Assembly: GCA_949710005.1 (NCBI GenBank)
Contig: OX453275.1
Coordinates: forward strand, 3,980,973 to 4,044,972
From: Ricordea florida
Taxonomy: Eukaryota > Cnidaria > Anthozoa > Corallimorpharia > Ricordeidae
Length of the DNA stretch: 64,000 nt
Direction: 5' to 3'
Position 1 is the first letter of the stretch. Each line of letters opens with the position of its first letter. The translations under genes and the position numbers were made by a program. This document shows positions 1 through 11,727 of this stretch, in pieces. A model generated the notes under the pieces. It did no database searches. It saw only the letters and a program-made list of their open reading frames with translations, and was not told where the DNA came from.

Positions 1-18
1 TACTTGCTTTATTGTGTA

Positions 19-195
19 ATGACATTAATTGATCATCGCAGTTATGTACACAACTTAAGAAGTAGTGAAATTAAAGCCTGAAAAAAACTCAGGCCTGAAT
101 GGGATTCGAACCCATGACCTCTGCGATACCGGCTTTAATTTCACAGCTGCTTAAGTTGTGTACATAACTGCGATGATAATTAATGTCATTACATA
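19..195 (-). repeat. tRNA-derived SINE, fold-back pair
   Basis: On the minus strand this reads a B-box-like GGTTCGAATCC (about 108-118) followed by a body with GTTGTGTACATAACTGCGATGAT. The 3' part of the same body is repeated in the opposite orientation directly beside it (135-195), giving a hairpin. A related copy lies at 34455-34590 on the plus strand. The RNA polymerase III B box and the dispersed copies point to a tRNA-derived SINE. I see no complete tRNA cloverleaf, so I do not call a tRNA gene. Confidence 0.6.
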
Positions 196-471
196 TTGCT
201 CCGCAGTTCAAATAATTTATAGGGTCTTTCATATATTCATTTGGATCATTGCTTTATTGTGTTTGACACAGTGGATTATTGACCTAATCTTGTGTTGTGT
301 TGTTCTGTTGGGTGTCCTGTGCAATACGGGTGAAATTACTTGAGTGTCCTGTTTCTGTTGTTGACGCAAATTCTGCATTGCCTCCCCTCCTTCCCTAAAA
401 ATTTTTTCAAGGGCTACAGCCTCACTTATTTAGTTAGTTTTTGTTTAAGAGTAGTTTCCTTTCTTGTACAG

Positions 472-3400
472 ATGCCACATTGATTGGAAAAAAGGCAAAA
501 ATGTAACACAGAAAGTTGTCAAGAAAAAGCAAAAGAAAAAGGGTGCTGGTAAGCCGGATATTCAGAACAGAAGCAGCATATCTAACAATGTTATGAATGA
601 CTATCCCACTAACTTCTTTGTAGGCAATCTTACCTTAAAGCTTCTATTAAGCTGCCCTCATTAAATATGCAGGCTCCTCCTAATGAACCACTCTTGTCTA
701 GGGAAAAAGTCTTTTAAGATTATTTTGTAATGGGTGTTTTTGTACTTGAGGGTCCTTGTTGCACCAAAATGAGGATGAAGAAACTCTCAAAACCTGAAAT
801 TGCGATTTTTGAGAAAGCTTTCATAACACATGTCTCCATGATGCTGCATTTAGCTAAATCAGTTTTAAGCCATTCCCCAAAGACTCCTTGAATAACCAAG
901 CCACACAGGTGGCTTGACAGTATATTAATTCCAGTAGTTATTTAGATGCTGAACCAGCTCAAGTTTGACATTGGGAAATTACTGGAAAGTGGTCCATTTG
1001 AAGCATCACCTTTGTATATCACTCTACTGACTACCAAATCTGTTTTTTGTTTCTGGAGGAAAAGGACAGACACGATTTGTTAGCAAGACAGTGAAAAATG
1101 ATTCATTTTTCAATTTCTTTGTTCCTCCTGAAGGTGAGTAGCGTTGCGTTGTTATCTGGTAATAACACAATTAAACTTCTGATCACTTGACACAAGATAC
1201 TTTTTTTCACCACATATCAAACACTGAGAAGAAAGTGGAAAAATATTTTTTTTTTCAAGGGCATAGCTAGGATTTTCCAAAGAGGGGATCACACTCTGTC
1301 AAACCCAGGGTACTTACCAGATTGGCAGGTCAACATCCCCGTAGTGTTTTTCTTAAAGTGAAATTTGTAGAATGAGCATTGAGTGTGGGGGAGGAAAAGA
1401 TTTATTGCATGTTGTTTCTTCGGATTCGCATGTTTTCACCACCTGAATTCTAGGGACACAAAACAATTATCTCGGTGGGGGGGGGGGTGGGGGTGGGTTT
1501 GGGCATTGTGTTGCCCAATAGCGCTGTAGTTTGTCAACTTCCTCCATTGTGACCCGTCTTGGAAAAAAACTCCACTATTTTTTTTTTCTTTCAACACCAT
1601 TTTGAATTTTTTCACCAAAACTCACTTACTCAAAAGCCCAGCATTATTCACCTCCTAGGGGGTGGATAGTGTTGAATATCCTGAGGTGGAAAGTCAATCA
1701 GATTGCTCAAGTTGAGTTGGTATATACTAATACAGTTATTGTCAACTGTCAACAGTAACATTTTCGTGAATTAAGATCAGTGTTGTTTTCTTTTTGCATG
1801 AATTAGTTCCAGAGGATGAGGCTGATATGGTGAGTGCAAAAGTTTGTTTTACACTGTCTTTTTTCATGAATAATATTACCAAGTTAATTTTTGGTTGTTA
1901 AACGAATACTAAAGCTGCAAATTCAACTGTGATCTTTTTTTGTTCTCCGCATAGGACGAAGAAACGGAGAGTCTCTTGTCTGCTGATTTTGAGATCGGTC
2001 ACTTTTTCAGGGAAAGACTGATTCCTAAGGTAATGCTTGTAGTATAACAAAAAAATTAATCCTGTTTTGTGCATGGTGACAAATTCATTTAGAAAATAGG
2101 AAGTCTGGAAGTTAGGAAGTCAAAGACGATTAACTGTGATTAAGGATGCTATTGTAGGTTTTGAGATCAAGAGCATAACTAGAACAAAAAAATCTTTTGC
2201 TTAACCACAGGTAGCCCAAGCTCAGGTTTGTTACCAAGTATTATATGACCCGTCCTGCCCCGCTCGCGCAGTCCCATAGAAAACTATAGTAAAAGCTCAA
2301 GAAACTGGATAAATCAAACGAGTTGATTAAGTAAGTTATACTACCGTAAGGTAAAAGGGAGGTGCTGACGTTTGGAGCGTTAGCCCTTTGTCGGAGCGAA
2401 ATTCGGATTCGCTCCGACGAAGAGCTAACGCTCGAAACGTCAGCACCTTCCTTTTACCTTGCGGTAGTATAACTTGCTTAATCAACTCGTCTGATTTATC
2501 CAATTTCTTGTGTTTAAATTTCCCACCGACGCAGCACCAGTTTCTTTAGAAACTATTCCCACAATATAGTTAAAGCTGACGTGTGTAGGGCTGAACGGGT
2601 TGACATGTGCCGGTCCAGGAAAAGCCGTCATGCCCTAGTGTACTTGTACGGCTTTGTTGCGTTGCGAAAAAGGAACATTGAAAGAAAACAGAAATGAAAG
2701 AATAAGTCACGCAATTCGATGAATTGCCAATTTCTTGTTCTGACTCGAAAAAAGGAAAGAAAATTTTTTATTGTAGAATCTTTTTTTGTGATTTTGTCCG
2801 TGCGCGCCAGGCTGCCGCTTCCTATTTGTAATAAAAGCAAATTTTCGTAATTTCCAAAACTTAGTCAATGCTCATATGATAAAATACTTATTGACTGTTA
2901 GGTCGAGCCGGACGGGAAAATATTTGGCTCTCGTTTATGACGCACGGACCTCGCTGTGCTCGGTCCTCACGTCATGACCTCGAGCCAAATATTTTCCCGT
3001 CCAGCCCTCCCACTTAGTCAATAAGCATATATTATTACGGTGTGTATGGGGAATCTAACGATAGTTGTTTGGGAGTCGAACGTGGGTGTCCTTTGCATTT
3101 TATTTCGTTCCATAGCAATTTATGTGAGTTTTTCTTTGACAAGAAGTTACCTCCCCATTGTCTCTCAACCCTGGTCGATAAATTGGTACCAGCAAGATAA
3201 TGGTGGTGTTGTTATAGAAACTTTTTCACTTGTCTCACGACTTTGTCACTTTGATGTGGATCGCGACGCTTCGACCGCTTTCTACTGCTCTTCTTCAGGC
3301 GATGGGGGCAACTAGTTACTGTTACGGTATATAATTCATGGTAGGCCACCATATAGTCACCATATACAGTGTTTACAGGGGTATACAAGGGTTTACAAGG

Positions 3401-6400
3401 ATATACCTTTGTTAACCCTTGTATACCCCTGTAAAAACTGTATATGGTGGCCTACCATGAATTTATATGCCCTTGTTACTGTAGGTTTGGTGGTACACTC
3501 TGATAGGTGCATTTCGACCCTGCGAAAGTTGGTGCTGAATATAATCATGCGATGCACTAACATCCCCTCCAGGGTAGGGGGAAATAGCTATTCTCTTAGA
3601 ACGTCATATTAAACAAACAGGGATACGTTCTGGTTGGGTAATCATTATAGTTGGTACGTGCCTCTACGTGTGCCCACCATTTGTATCGGTAATCAATGGT
3701 GTCGAGTGCAGTTTGCAACAGATAAGCACAAGTGAATTAGCCAAAGACAGAGAAAATGACACGAGCCTGTAGGGCGAGTGCAATTTGTTGTAATCGAAAA
3801 CTGTACGATTGCTTATTCATACAAAATCGCACCTCGAAGTCACTCAGTTACTTGTCAATAATATATATATATGCAAAAAATTTCATTTTAAGTTTCTGCA
3901 CTTAATATACAAATTCGGCTAACTCACAAGCGAAGGTCACGTGACTTGAAATGGGTTCTAGATTAAAAAAAACACTTCGTTTTGCATGCCACATTTTTGC
4001 CTCTGAGAATGTGAAAATCGCTCGAAAAAGCGAAAAGATCTTTCGTTCCATAAATTTTCAATTGATGGCAAGCCTTTATTGATCATGTGGATCACGAAAA
4101 TGTACAGGGAATCCAGGTATTTCAATGTAAACGAAGACGTGAAAATTTCTAGCCTACACTTTCGACCCGAAAACTTTCATTTTAAAATTTTGGGCCAGGA
4201 ACACCATCATCTTGCGTAAGAACGGTCAAAGTTCGAAGCGAACTGCTCGCGAACGACACACTTTTGACTCATTGCTCTAGTAGAAATGGCACATGGAGTA
4301 GTTTTTTTGTCCGAGTCAAGTGGAGGTCTAAAATCTGGTGACGTCATTTGTGCGCGACGCTAATCATGTATATTATTAATTACAATTATAGCATTGCTTA
4401 CTTTGCATGCTTGCTTACCAGACTTGTAAAATTCAGTGCCTTTTTCATATGCAATGTCCAAACTCTCAGTTTAATTCAATACTTGAAGTCTAGTTGGTGG
4501 TGATATTTTCTTGACTATTGCTTTTTTTAGGCGGTGTTGTACTTCACAGGAGAAGCCCTAGAAGATGAGGTGATATTAAAGAGAATTTCTGCATTGATCG
4601 TTACTTAAGAAAAAGCTGTGGAAACACTCACCTGCGGCTCGTGTTCCTACGGCATTTCTCGTTCTCCCAAACTTCGATTCGTGTTTCGAGAGCGAATAAT
4701 CTAATTGCTTTAGTATAAATCTACTAGTCGTTCAAAATTTTGTCTTTTCTGGAACAGTGTCGACCAGTAAACTGTCTAAATCTTCTTCACGGACACTTCG
4801 AAAACGTGAAGAAGCGGCCGCCAATTTGTTAGCAAGGGCACACTGCTACGCTACTCACTATCTATCACAGAATAGATAGTGGGTAGCGTAGCCAATCAGA
4901 GCGCGGCATTTGTGATAGAACGCTAGTAGATTTATACTAAAACTCGATAAAAATCTCGAGCTCATAATCTTATTGTTGAATAGAAACATGACTTCTAACC
5001 AATCAGCGCGCGTATTTTCTTAGGACTGTCCTAATATAGTTTATAAACTGTAAAAGATGTAACGCACCTTTTGATTGGCCAAGTTGCGTTCATTGTAACA
5101 CCGTAATGCACGCACCTTGTGTCACACAACAGACCGCTGGCTGTCTTGTTTCCCTGTTTCTTTGTGCACGAAGCGGATGTGGGAACTTCTGCGTGGAGGG
5201 TCTGAGGCAAAAATACGCGCTGCTCGTGACCTATGTCATGCAGTCGACCGCGAGCAGTCTCTTGGGTTTCTTTTTGGTGATGGTATGTTCACTGTCCTGT
5301 CATCCTGTGTTGAGAATGTCATTGTCCCGTTGTCATGTGTCTATGATATGGCGACTGTTGTTTTGGGCTGTATCGGTGGTCTGTCGAATGTAGCGTCTGC
5401 ATGTGTTGGTAATGTATCGACCCGTCGACCTTTGTCAGGGATATGTCGATTGTCGCGTCGGGCCTTGTTGGTGATGTGTCGACTGTCACATCGTGCTGTG
5501 TCGGCGATACGTCGACTGTCGCATCGGCGTGTGTCAGTGATCCGCAGACTGCCGATGAGATGACATTTTTTGTCCTCCCTGTTTTTGTTTCGTCAGTCGA
5601 AGTCGGCGTTAAGTCATTCTTTAGAACCAATTTCTTTTTTCTAATTGCAGTTCGAAGAGGAAGAAGACGGAGATGAAGTAGAGGTAGGGACAATGTTAAT
5701 TACTAAGATCGATTCTTCATCGTGTAGGTGATGTTCCTTTGTTCTAACTGCCAGCGTATTCATTACTCGCTAACTTTCACAGAACAAACAGTCAGTAGGA
5801 AAGCAATTCGGATTTCGAATAATAAACTAGACGCATTACTGCCTAAACAGGGGCTTCCCTATTTTAAAGCAATAGTATAATACTTAGGACTTAGTTACGC
5901 TGAAGAGGATTAGTCCTTTTGAGGCTACGTTCACATTAAAACGGATCCGTTTTTGATCCGTTATAAAATTTGCCCGGATAGGCCTCCGTTGACATTGTAG
6001 GTACGATGCGGACAGTTTTTGTACCGCCCATCCGTGCAAGTTTTGTACGTGCTCTAGGAGCAGGTACAGTTTTGGATCCGTAACGGTCGTCAAGTTTTGC
6101 ACCAGCAAGTGTAAGAGTAGGCTAGTTCTTAAGTTTCATGAATTCTGCGCATGGGAAAAATAACGAAATCACCTAACCGCTATCTTCTAGCGATTGTGGA
6201 CCGGTATATCTTAACACATGATAAAACGAAAAACGCTTCAATGTGAACAGGTGTAAAACGTGCACGGAACCAAACTGTACCTGCACGAATCCACTTTATA
6301 CCGGTGCAGCAGTCACAGTGTTGTTGAAGCCTGATATTTACGGGTGTGATGCTGCATTGATTATGAAAAACCGTGGCTTCAATCGACGCAAGATGGAGCT

Positions 6401-7209
6401 TTGTTTGTCAAAAAAATAAAAATGATTTTATGATGGTGTTTTTGTAATTAGAATTCGACACCTGTTTCAGTTGAATGTCCTCTGGAACTCACTCATGTGC
6501 CTTACAGACAAGAGGGAGATTTGAGACTGAAAATCAAAAACCAAGCCCATTTTTAAACTCGGGTATTACTTAAGAAGACCCAGTAATAACTGAGAAATCT
6601 ATATTATCAAGTTATGAATAGACAGCAACAAACCGAATCTAGTTATTCTCTAATGAAACACGTAAAACAAGAGAAGCCAGTAACAGTATACTGTCTGTCT
6701 GTCTGTCTGTCTGTCTGCCAGGAAGGAGAAGATGATGATGATGACGACGATGATGATGATCCAGACTTCAAACCTCCTCCGGTTAGTCACGTGATCTGTT
6801 GATTACAATTTTCACGCGAAAAGTTTACATATCAAATGTGAGTTTTCTACCCCTCCCCCACCCCACCCCACCCCCTTGTTGAAAGCAATGTGATTGATTT
6901 GGTGTTGCATAGCTAAGATAGGTGATTGGCTAAAAATCTGGCGCAACTTTATGAACCAATCAGAAGTAAAACTAAATGATTTGTCGACACGGTCGCCCAC
7001 ATTTTCCCGCGCTTGATGCTGATGACATGCGTTTGCTTTCCGTTCTTATTGGTTCATTGGACTGTGTACCTTTGTTGTGATTGGTTAAATTAATTGCTTT
7101 GGTTTTGTATTTACTGGAGCCAATTGAAAACTGCACTAAAATAAAAAGATTCGCTTTTTCCTTGACCTTGCAGGATGGCGACAAACCTCAAGAGTGCAAA
7201 AATCAGTGA
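472..7209 (+). CDS. NAP1L1: Nucleosome assembly protein 1-like, 3' part (8 exons)
   Basis: Histone H2A/H2B chaperone of the NAP1/SET family; the 5' exons lie upstream of the window. Coding exons by GT-AG borders and continuous phase: 472-548, 1059-1133, 1807-1829, 1955-2029, 4531-4569, 5651-5683, 6722-6781 and 7174-7209 (stop TGA). They encode in order the CHIDWKKGKNVT segment, NDSFFNFF followed by VPPE, a LSADFEIGHFFRERLIPK block, AVLYFTGEALEDE, an acidic tail (FEEEEDGDEVE, then EGEDDDD...DDPDFKPPP) and an end PQECKNQ. This is the order and C-terminus of vertebrate NAP1L1/NAP1L4. The 23-bp exon at 1807-1829 is a microexon. Introns hold several palindromic repeats. Family assignment is secure; which vertebrate paralogue is closest is not decidable here, so the symbol is approximate. 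Confidence 0.88.
2298..2510. repeat. Fold-back MITE-like repeat in NAP1L intron
   Basis: Two arms of about 100 bp are near-perfect reverse complements around a short centre near 2402. Both arms contain ACTGGATAAATCA, a TTATACTACCG-type segment and GAGCGTTAGC. No coding potential is seen. It fits a miniature inverted-repeat or fold-back element. Confidence 0.75.
2880..3030. repeat. Inverted repeat in NAP1L intron
   Basis: Left arm (about 2884-2935) with GACGGGAAAATATTTGGCTC and right arm (about 2980-3025) with GAGCCAAATATTTTCCCGTC form a long hairpin with a loop of about 45 bp. The outer parts, which include TTGACTNTTAG on one side and TTAGTCAATAAG on the other, also pair imperfectly. Confidence 0.75.
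3329..3467. repeat. Palindromic MITE-like repeat
   Basis: The ends TATAATTCATGGTAGGCCAC and GGTGGCCTACCATGAATTTATA are reverse complements but for one base. The arms continue through ATATACAGTGTTTACAGGGG and its complement to a centre near 3400. Confidence 0.75.
4709..4943. repeat. Inverted-repeat element with nested hairpin
   Basis: The outer ends TTTAGTATAAATCTACTAG and CTAGTAGATTTATACTAAA pair. Inside, GCTACGCTACTCACTATCTA and its complement form a second hairpin around 4870. The right arm carries CCAATCAGAGCGCGG, a module shared with other repeats in the window. Confidence 0.7.
5340..5560. repeat. Degenerate GTCGACTGTCGCATC-type minisatellite
   Basis: Several imperfect copies of a unit of about 30 bp centred on TGTCGACTGTC(G/A)CATC lie just upstream of the NAP1L exon at 5651. 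Open frames on both strands here are products of the repeat, not genes. Confidence 0.5.
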
Positions 7210-9215
7210 AAATTGTACGTCAGATGTCGTAAAAGATACGATGGATGTTCTTTAGTTGACAGAGCAAACTGGACTTTTATTACCTTTTATTACCAAGGAG
7301 AGTTATTTTTAATTCTCCAGCACAGGTTATAAGGACATTTTGAAATATCTACCCTCTTTCTTTTGCGTTTGAATTTTGGTTCTTTACTTCATGTGGACAA
7401 CATTTTACGCACGCGTAAACGTACAGTAGATAGTGCACGGAAAATACGGCTGTAACATTTGTTCCAAGCAAACGAAAAGGGCAGTCGAAGTCAGTGGCAC
7501 TGGTAAAGCCCACCATGGAATAAGCGTCTAACGCTGTAATGCAGAAAACCTCGAAGATTTTGGACGAAGTTTAGAACAGTAGTCAGTAGTCATTGAAGTT
7601 CAACTGAAAAGACTTGAATACTTGCACGCTCTTAACACAACCATAGTTGCGACAGGAAGAGTTTAGGACATTTGCAAAGCTATGGACATTAATTGTTAAG
7701 AATGTATTTATCCTGAGCACACTCGCAGTTCTCGTGGACTGTGTTATTGTAACGCGCTCAGATTTGACAGTTCTGATGTGGTCTCATCATTTGGCTGACG
7801 TACCCTCAATTTGCCTTTCCTTTGTAACTTTTGGTTTGTACACATACACACCATTCACAGTAATAAAAAGGAAATTGACTGTTTTGGAAAATTTATTTCT
7901 TCATTCTGAATGTGTTGCATTTGCCATTATAAATAATGAAATGGTGTTAAGGGTGATTTGGAATAAATAAGGAACAGCCTGTAGCAGTAGTGTAACTTGC
8001 TCTCTATGGAAACTTTACGAGTTCATATTTTCCAAATGACACTTGAAAACATTTGATTTCGTGGTAATGATATACGTTCAAAAATTTAATTTCAAATTTT
8101 TGCGGTCAATTTCAAAATTTTGCACTCAATTTTAACTTTCTGCTCTGTTTGCGATTCACTCACGTGTTATTAACCAATCCTCGCGTTTACATTTTTGCCT
8201 GAATATCATTAGTACAAGTAATCAAATGGTTTCGAGTACATTTTGAAATAAATGAGCACTTAGTAAATTTTAAAGACATTGAAAAAATTGCAGGAGCATG
8301 TAGGGCGAGTACAGTATGTTGTATTTGAAAAAATTATTTATACAAAATTGCACTCGAAACATTTGATTATTACATTACATACAATGGGACTCGTGGTGGA
8401 CTTATGCATGAGATCTCTGCCTCTTTTAAGATTCCTAACTGGATTTCTCAGGCTTTTGTTTTTCTCTTTCTGCTTTTTTTTCTTTGTTGTCCCATGAAGA
8501 GGGAATGTATAATGTTTAATTTTGGGTTTCACGGATCTCACGTTCCTTGTTCAAACCAACGTGATTTGTACTATAATCATTAGCCTTGAAACAAGTTCCT
8601 TCAATATCTTGTTCACGCTCCCTGATGAGGTCTGTGTGATAAGATGAGACCGGTAGGAGAAAATAAAGAAGTTGCAAGATCTGTTGCTGGGTGCGCTGCT
8701 CACCAGAGTTTGTTCAAAAATTGTTCATCAGAATAGAGGTCCGCACACAACGAGTGAACTAAAACAAAGCAGTGTCTTCATAGTTAGTATAGGGGACTGG
8801 ACAGTCCCCTCCACTAACTATAGTGCGGGTGTGTGTGTTTTCTACCCTCGCCAGGAAATTAGCCGCCATTTGTGGAAGCTGACAACGCAAAAGACTCCGG
8901 GAAGCCATTCACTCGTCTTCTGGCCAAGGTTGAACCATGAACACTATCTAAAGGGCAGATAACGAAACTGTGTCATGAGTTAAGAAGAGCAGTTTTAAAC
9001 GGAAGCGGAAAATAGCACTAAATTTGCCACTGGAAATAAAAACTACATGGGAGCTGAGCAAAAAATTAAATTTAAGACGCCAGGGGTTGGGCCATGGCAA
9101 CATTTTCACCCACACGGGGACAAAATTTCGCTACAATCCTCTCGTAGTTATGACCATTTCCTAAATGAATATCTACTTCGCTGCGTTTCTACCCTTCGTG
9201 AGTAATTGTCCTTTA
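7210..9215. other. NAP1L 3' untranslated and intergenic stretch
   Basis: No gene is supported. AATAAA at about 7961-7966 is a plausible polyadenylation signal for the NAP1L transcript. A short palindrome with GGGGACTGGACAGTCCCC lies near 8791. The open frame at 7647-7970 falls in this untranslated stretch and shows no recognisable protein. Confidence 0.45.
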
Positions 9216-10058
9216 CAGGCCCCGAAATGATCCCCGGACCTGAAATGATCCCCAAGTAATTCTTGAAATAACATCTGGAATCGGGGATATAGGTCATGAC
9301 GCCGAGGACATTATCATAAAACATCATAGTCAAGACTATGCGTGCGAGCCATTAGCGAAGGATGCTATGGAGAGGTATGGGGAAGATACAATAACGGAGG
9401 GAATTTGCTCAAATTGCAGTAAGAAATTCGTTCCAGTGCCTCTCAGCCGGAGTGTTTGCAATTGAAAGCGGCTCAGTTCAGTACTACTGCGAAGAAAGTT
9501 ATCTTGCTGTCAACTGTAACAACGAGGAAGTATGGTAGATCTACTGAGTGTGTCTACTCAGACGTCTGTTGTTGAAATAAGTCTTTCGCTAGTTCGCTAT
9601 CTCCTTTATGTTACCTCGTGCGTTGTGAGTAACGGAGCTGTTCCTGATCGTGCTCCAACACAATTCAGATTCTATCTTTTGTCCACAAGAAAGTAAGAAT
9701 GATTAATATTCATACTTTCTATTCAAGTTATTCATACATTTTTAAAAGGAGAGACTTTCACAGCATTTTTCAGTAATGACTGTTTTATTACGTGTCGCAG
9801 TTTTTGGAACTGTTGAGTTCTAGTTATTTGATTTACACTTTCACCATTTCCAAAAAAATTGAAAATGTAAGTGAAGATGCCAGTTGATTGAAACAATGGG
9901 CTCCTGATTGAAATGAATAAACTTTTAAAATTTACGGCCTTCATTTAACTTGCCAAATTCCAAAATTCCAAAATCCCCGATTCCAAATGTTATTCCAAGA
10001 ATTACTGGGATCGTTTCCGGTCCACCGTGGAAAAAATTTAGGATCATTTCAGGGCCTG
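9216..10058. mobile_element. TA-flanked non-autonomous DNA transposon
   Basis: The ends are CAGGCCCCGAAATGATCC and GGATCATTTCAGGGCCTG, which match as terminal inverted repeats. The imperfect arms continue for about 75 bp and include ATTCTTGAAATAACAT against ATGTTATTCCAAGAAT. The element is bordered by TA on each side, as expected for the Tc1/mariner/pogo superfamily. About 840 bp long; no transposase frame is seen. Confidence 0.75.
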
Positions 10059-10061
10059 TAC

Positions 10062-10150
10062 AGCCCCCGTAGGGTTTTGGCCTAGACTTGCCCCCGCAGG
10101 GTTTTGGTCCTGATGGCCAAAACCCTGCGGGGGCCCCCTAGAAGCCCCCG
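10062..10150. repeat. GC-rich hairpin of CCCGCAGGGTTTTGG repeats
   Basis: CCCCCGCAGGGTTTTGG(T/C)C occurs twice directly and once as its complement (GGCCAAAACCCTGCGGGGGC), forming a strong hairpin immediately outside the preceding transposon. Confidence 0.65.
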
Positions 10151-10285
10151 CGTATAGGGTGTTTCTGTCCAAAAGATGTTTTTCCCCTATTGATTTGACT
10201 TAGTCTTGACAAGCAAGAAGATGTAACACTTGTTATATGTTCATTAAAGCTCAATGTAGAAGGTCTCAATGGGGTGATGACTTTT

Positions 10286-10356
10286 TCGGCTAACGGTTAA
10301 TATTTTTTACTGTTTTACGGCTAACGGTTAATATTTTTGACTGTTTTACGGCTAAC
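10286..10356 (+). repeat. 31-bp satellite, left flank of Polinton
   Basis: A little over two copies of a 31-bp unit beginning GGCTAACGGTTAATATTTTT and ending CTGTTTTAC. The array is broken by the Polinton after CTAAC (10352-10356) and resumes on the right side at 27226. Confidence 0.8.
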
Positions 10357-10580
10357 AGTAGTAGGGAAAAGCCGGTTCTAGCGCAGTTCACTTTTTAAAT
10401 GAGAAAAAAAAAAATCCTTCGCAAAATTTATCAGAAATTTACCAAAACCGTTGCAAAGCCGTCGCTAATTCTTGCGAAAAATTTTACTAGAAATTTATCA
10501 GAAATTTACCAAAGCCGCTGCAAAGCCCTCACTGATTCCGGCGCAAAAAAATCCAGCGTAAAATTTATCAGAAATTTACC

Positions 10581-11162
10581 AAGCCGATGCCAAGCCGATG
10601 CCAAGCCGATGCCAAGCCGATGCCAAGCCTGTGCCAAGCCGATGCCAAGCCGATGCCAAGCCGATGCCAAGCCGATGCCAAGCCGATGCCAAGCCGATGC
10701 CAAGCCGATGCCAAGCCGATGCCAAGCCGATGCCAAGCCGATGCCAAGCCGATGCCAAGCCGATGCCAAGCCGATGCCAAGCCGATGCCAAGCCGATGCC
10801 AAGCCGATGCCAAGCCTGTGCCAAGCCGATGCCAAGCCGATGCCAAGCCGATGCCAAGCCGATGCCAAGCCGATGCCAAGCCGATGCCAAGCCGATGCCA
10901 AGCCGATGCCAAGCCGATGCCAAGCCGATGCCAAGCCGATGCCAAGCCGATGCCAAGCCGATGCCAAGCCTGTGCCAAGCCGATGCCAAGCCTGTGCCAA
11001 GCCGATGCCAAGCCTGTGCCAAGCCGATGCCAAGCCTGTGCCAAGCCTGTGCCAAGCCGATGCCAAGCCGATACTAAGCCGATGCCAAGCCTGTGCCAAG
11101 CCGATACTAAGCCGATACTAAGCCGATGCCAAGCCTGTGCCAAGCCGATGCCAAGCCTGTGC
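10581..11162 (+). repeat. 11-bp tandem array in left TIR (~53 units)
   Basis: The unit is AAGCCGATGCC, with variant units AAGCCTGTGCC and AAGCCGATACT. Variants are scattered, and concentrated toward the inner end. The unit contains no stop codon in any frame of either strand, so it creates long spurious open frames. Confidence 0.95.
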
Positions 11163-11213
11163 TAGAATTAAATTAATACAATAAAATAAAAAAAAAATGA
11201 TAAATAAATGTGG

Positions 11214-11221
11214 TTTAAAAA
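11214..11221 (+). promoter_or_regulatory. TTTAAAAA promoter-like box, left TIR
   Basis: Ends 20 nt before the start codon at 11242. An identical copy lies in the right TIR ahead of the polymerase. Confidence 0.5.
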
Positions 11222-11241
11222 GATGATTAATGAAATATTAA

Positions 11242-11691
11242 ATGGAGAATTTAGAAAGATTATATGTACCGCAATTGAGAAATATTGCAAGAAATCTGAA
11301 AATTAAAGGTTGTTATATAATGAATAAAAAAAATTTAATCAAAGAGATTGAAAAATTTACAGATGAAGAGAGTATTAAAATAATTTCAAAAGTTATTATT
11401 AATGATAAATATATTTGTGTTCATGGAAAGCGTAAATATTTTTGTAAAGAATGCGGGGGATCACAAATATGTGAACATGATAGAATTAAGTATTTTTGCA
11501 AAAAGTGTAAAGGGTCACAAATATGCAAACATGATAGAGTTAAGTATAATTGCAAAGAATGCGGAGGATCACAAATATGCGAACATGGTAAACAAAAACA
11601 ACAATGTAAAGAGTGTGGGGGATCGCAAATATGTGAACACGGCAAACAAAAAGCTTCTTGTAAAGATTGCCGAAAAAAATTAAAAAAATGA
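11242..11691 (+). CDS. SAP/HeH-like protein with five Cys-His repeats
   Basis: 149 aa. The first 16 residues (MENLERLYVPQLRNIA) are encoded inside the TIR and are identical to those of the polymerase at the other end. Residues 1-40 look like a small helix-extension-helix (SAP/HeH/Rho-N type) nucleic-acid-binding domain. Residues from about 55 onward carry five modules C-x-H-x6-C-x2-C spaced 18 residues apart and linked by GGSQI-like segments, a pattern that suggests zinc binding. As I recall, similar CEHG...CKECGG repeats occur in algae and large DNA viruses. Function unknown; a DNA-binding or regulatory role is inference. Confidence 0.7.
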   Translation: MENLERLYVPQLRNIARNLKIKGCYIMNKKNLIKEIEKFTDEESIKIISKVIINDKYICVHGKRKYFCKECGGSQICEHDRIKYFCKKCKGSQICKHDRVKYNCKECGGSQICEHGKQKQQCKECGGSQICEHGKQKASCKDCRKKLKK

Positions 11692-11698
11692 ATTATCA

Positions 11699-11706
11699 TT
11701 TAAAGA
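11699..11706 (+). promoter_or_regulatory. TTTAAAGA box, 225-aa gene
   Basis: Ends 22 nt upstream of the start codon at 11728. This is the only exact TTTAAAGA copy on the plus strand that precedes a Polinton gene. Confidence 0.5.
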
Positions 11707-11727
11707 TAAAAATTAAATTATTAAAAG

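Larger units (their letters stand above)
10357..11288 (+). repeat. Polinton left terminal inverted repeat (932 bp)
   Basis: It has three parts: a 224-bp outer segment with three copies of AAATTTATCAGAAATTTACC, an 11-bp tandem array (10581-11162), and a 126-bp inner segment. The inner segment holds a TTTAAAAA box, a start codon and the first 16 codons of the gene at 11242. Identity with the right repeat stops after ATATTGC at 11288. Confidence 0.92.

Noticed and set aside
7647-7970. 107-aa open frame after the NAP1-like gene
   Set aside because: It lies in the probable 3' untranslated region, has no recognisable domain, and AATAAA overlaps its end.
10399-11165. Long open frames on both strands through the left 11-bp array (also 26318-27183)
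   Set aside because: The 11-bp unit lacks stop codons in all frames, so the frames and their repetitive peptides are automatic. No conserved domain is seen.
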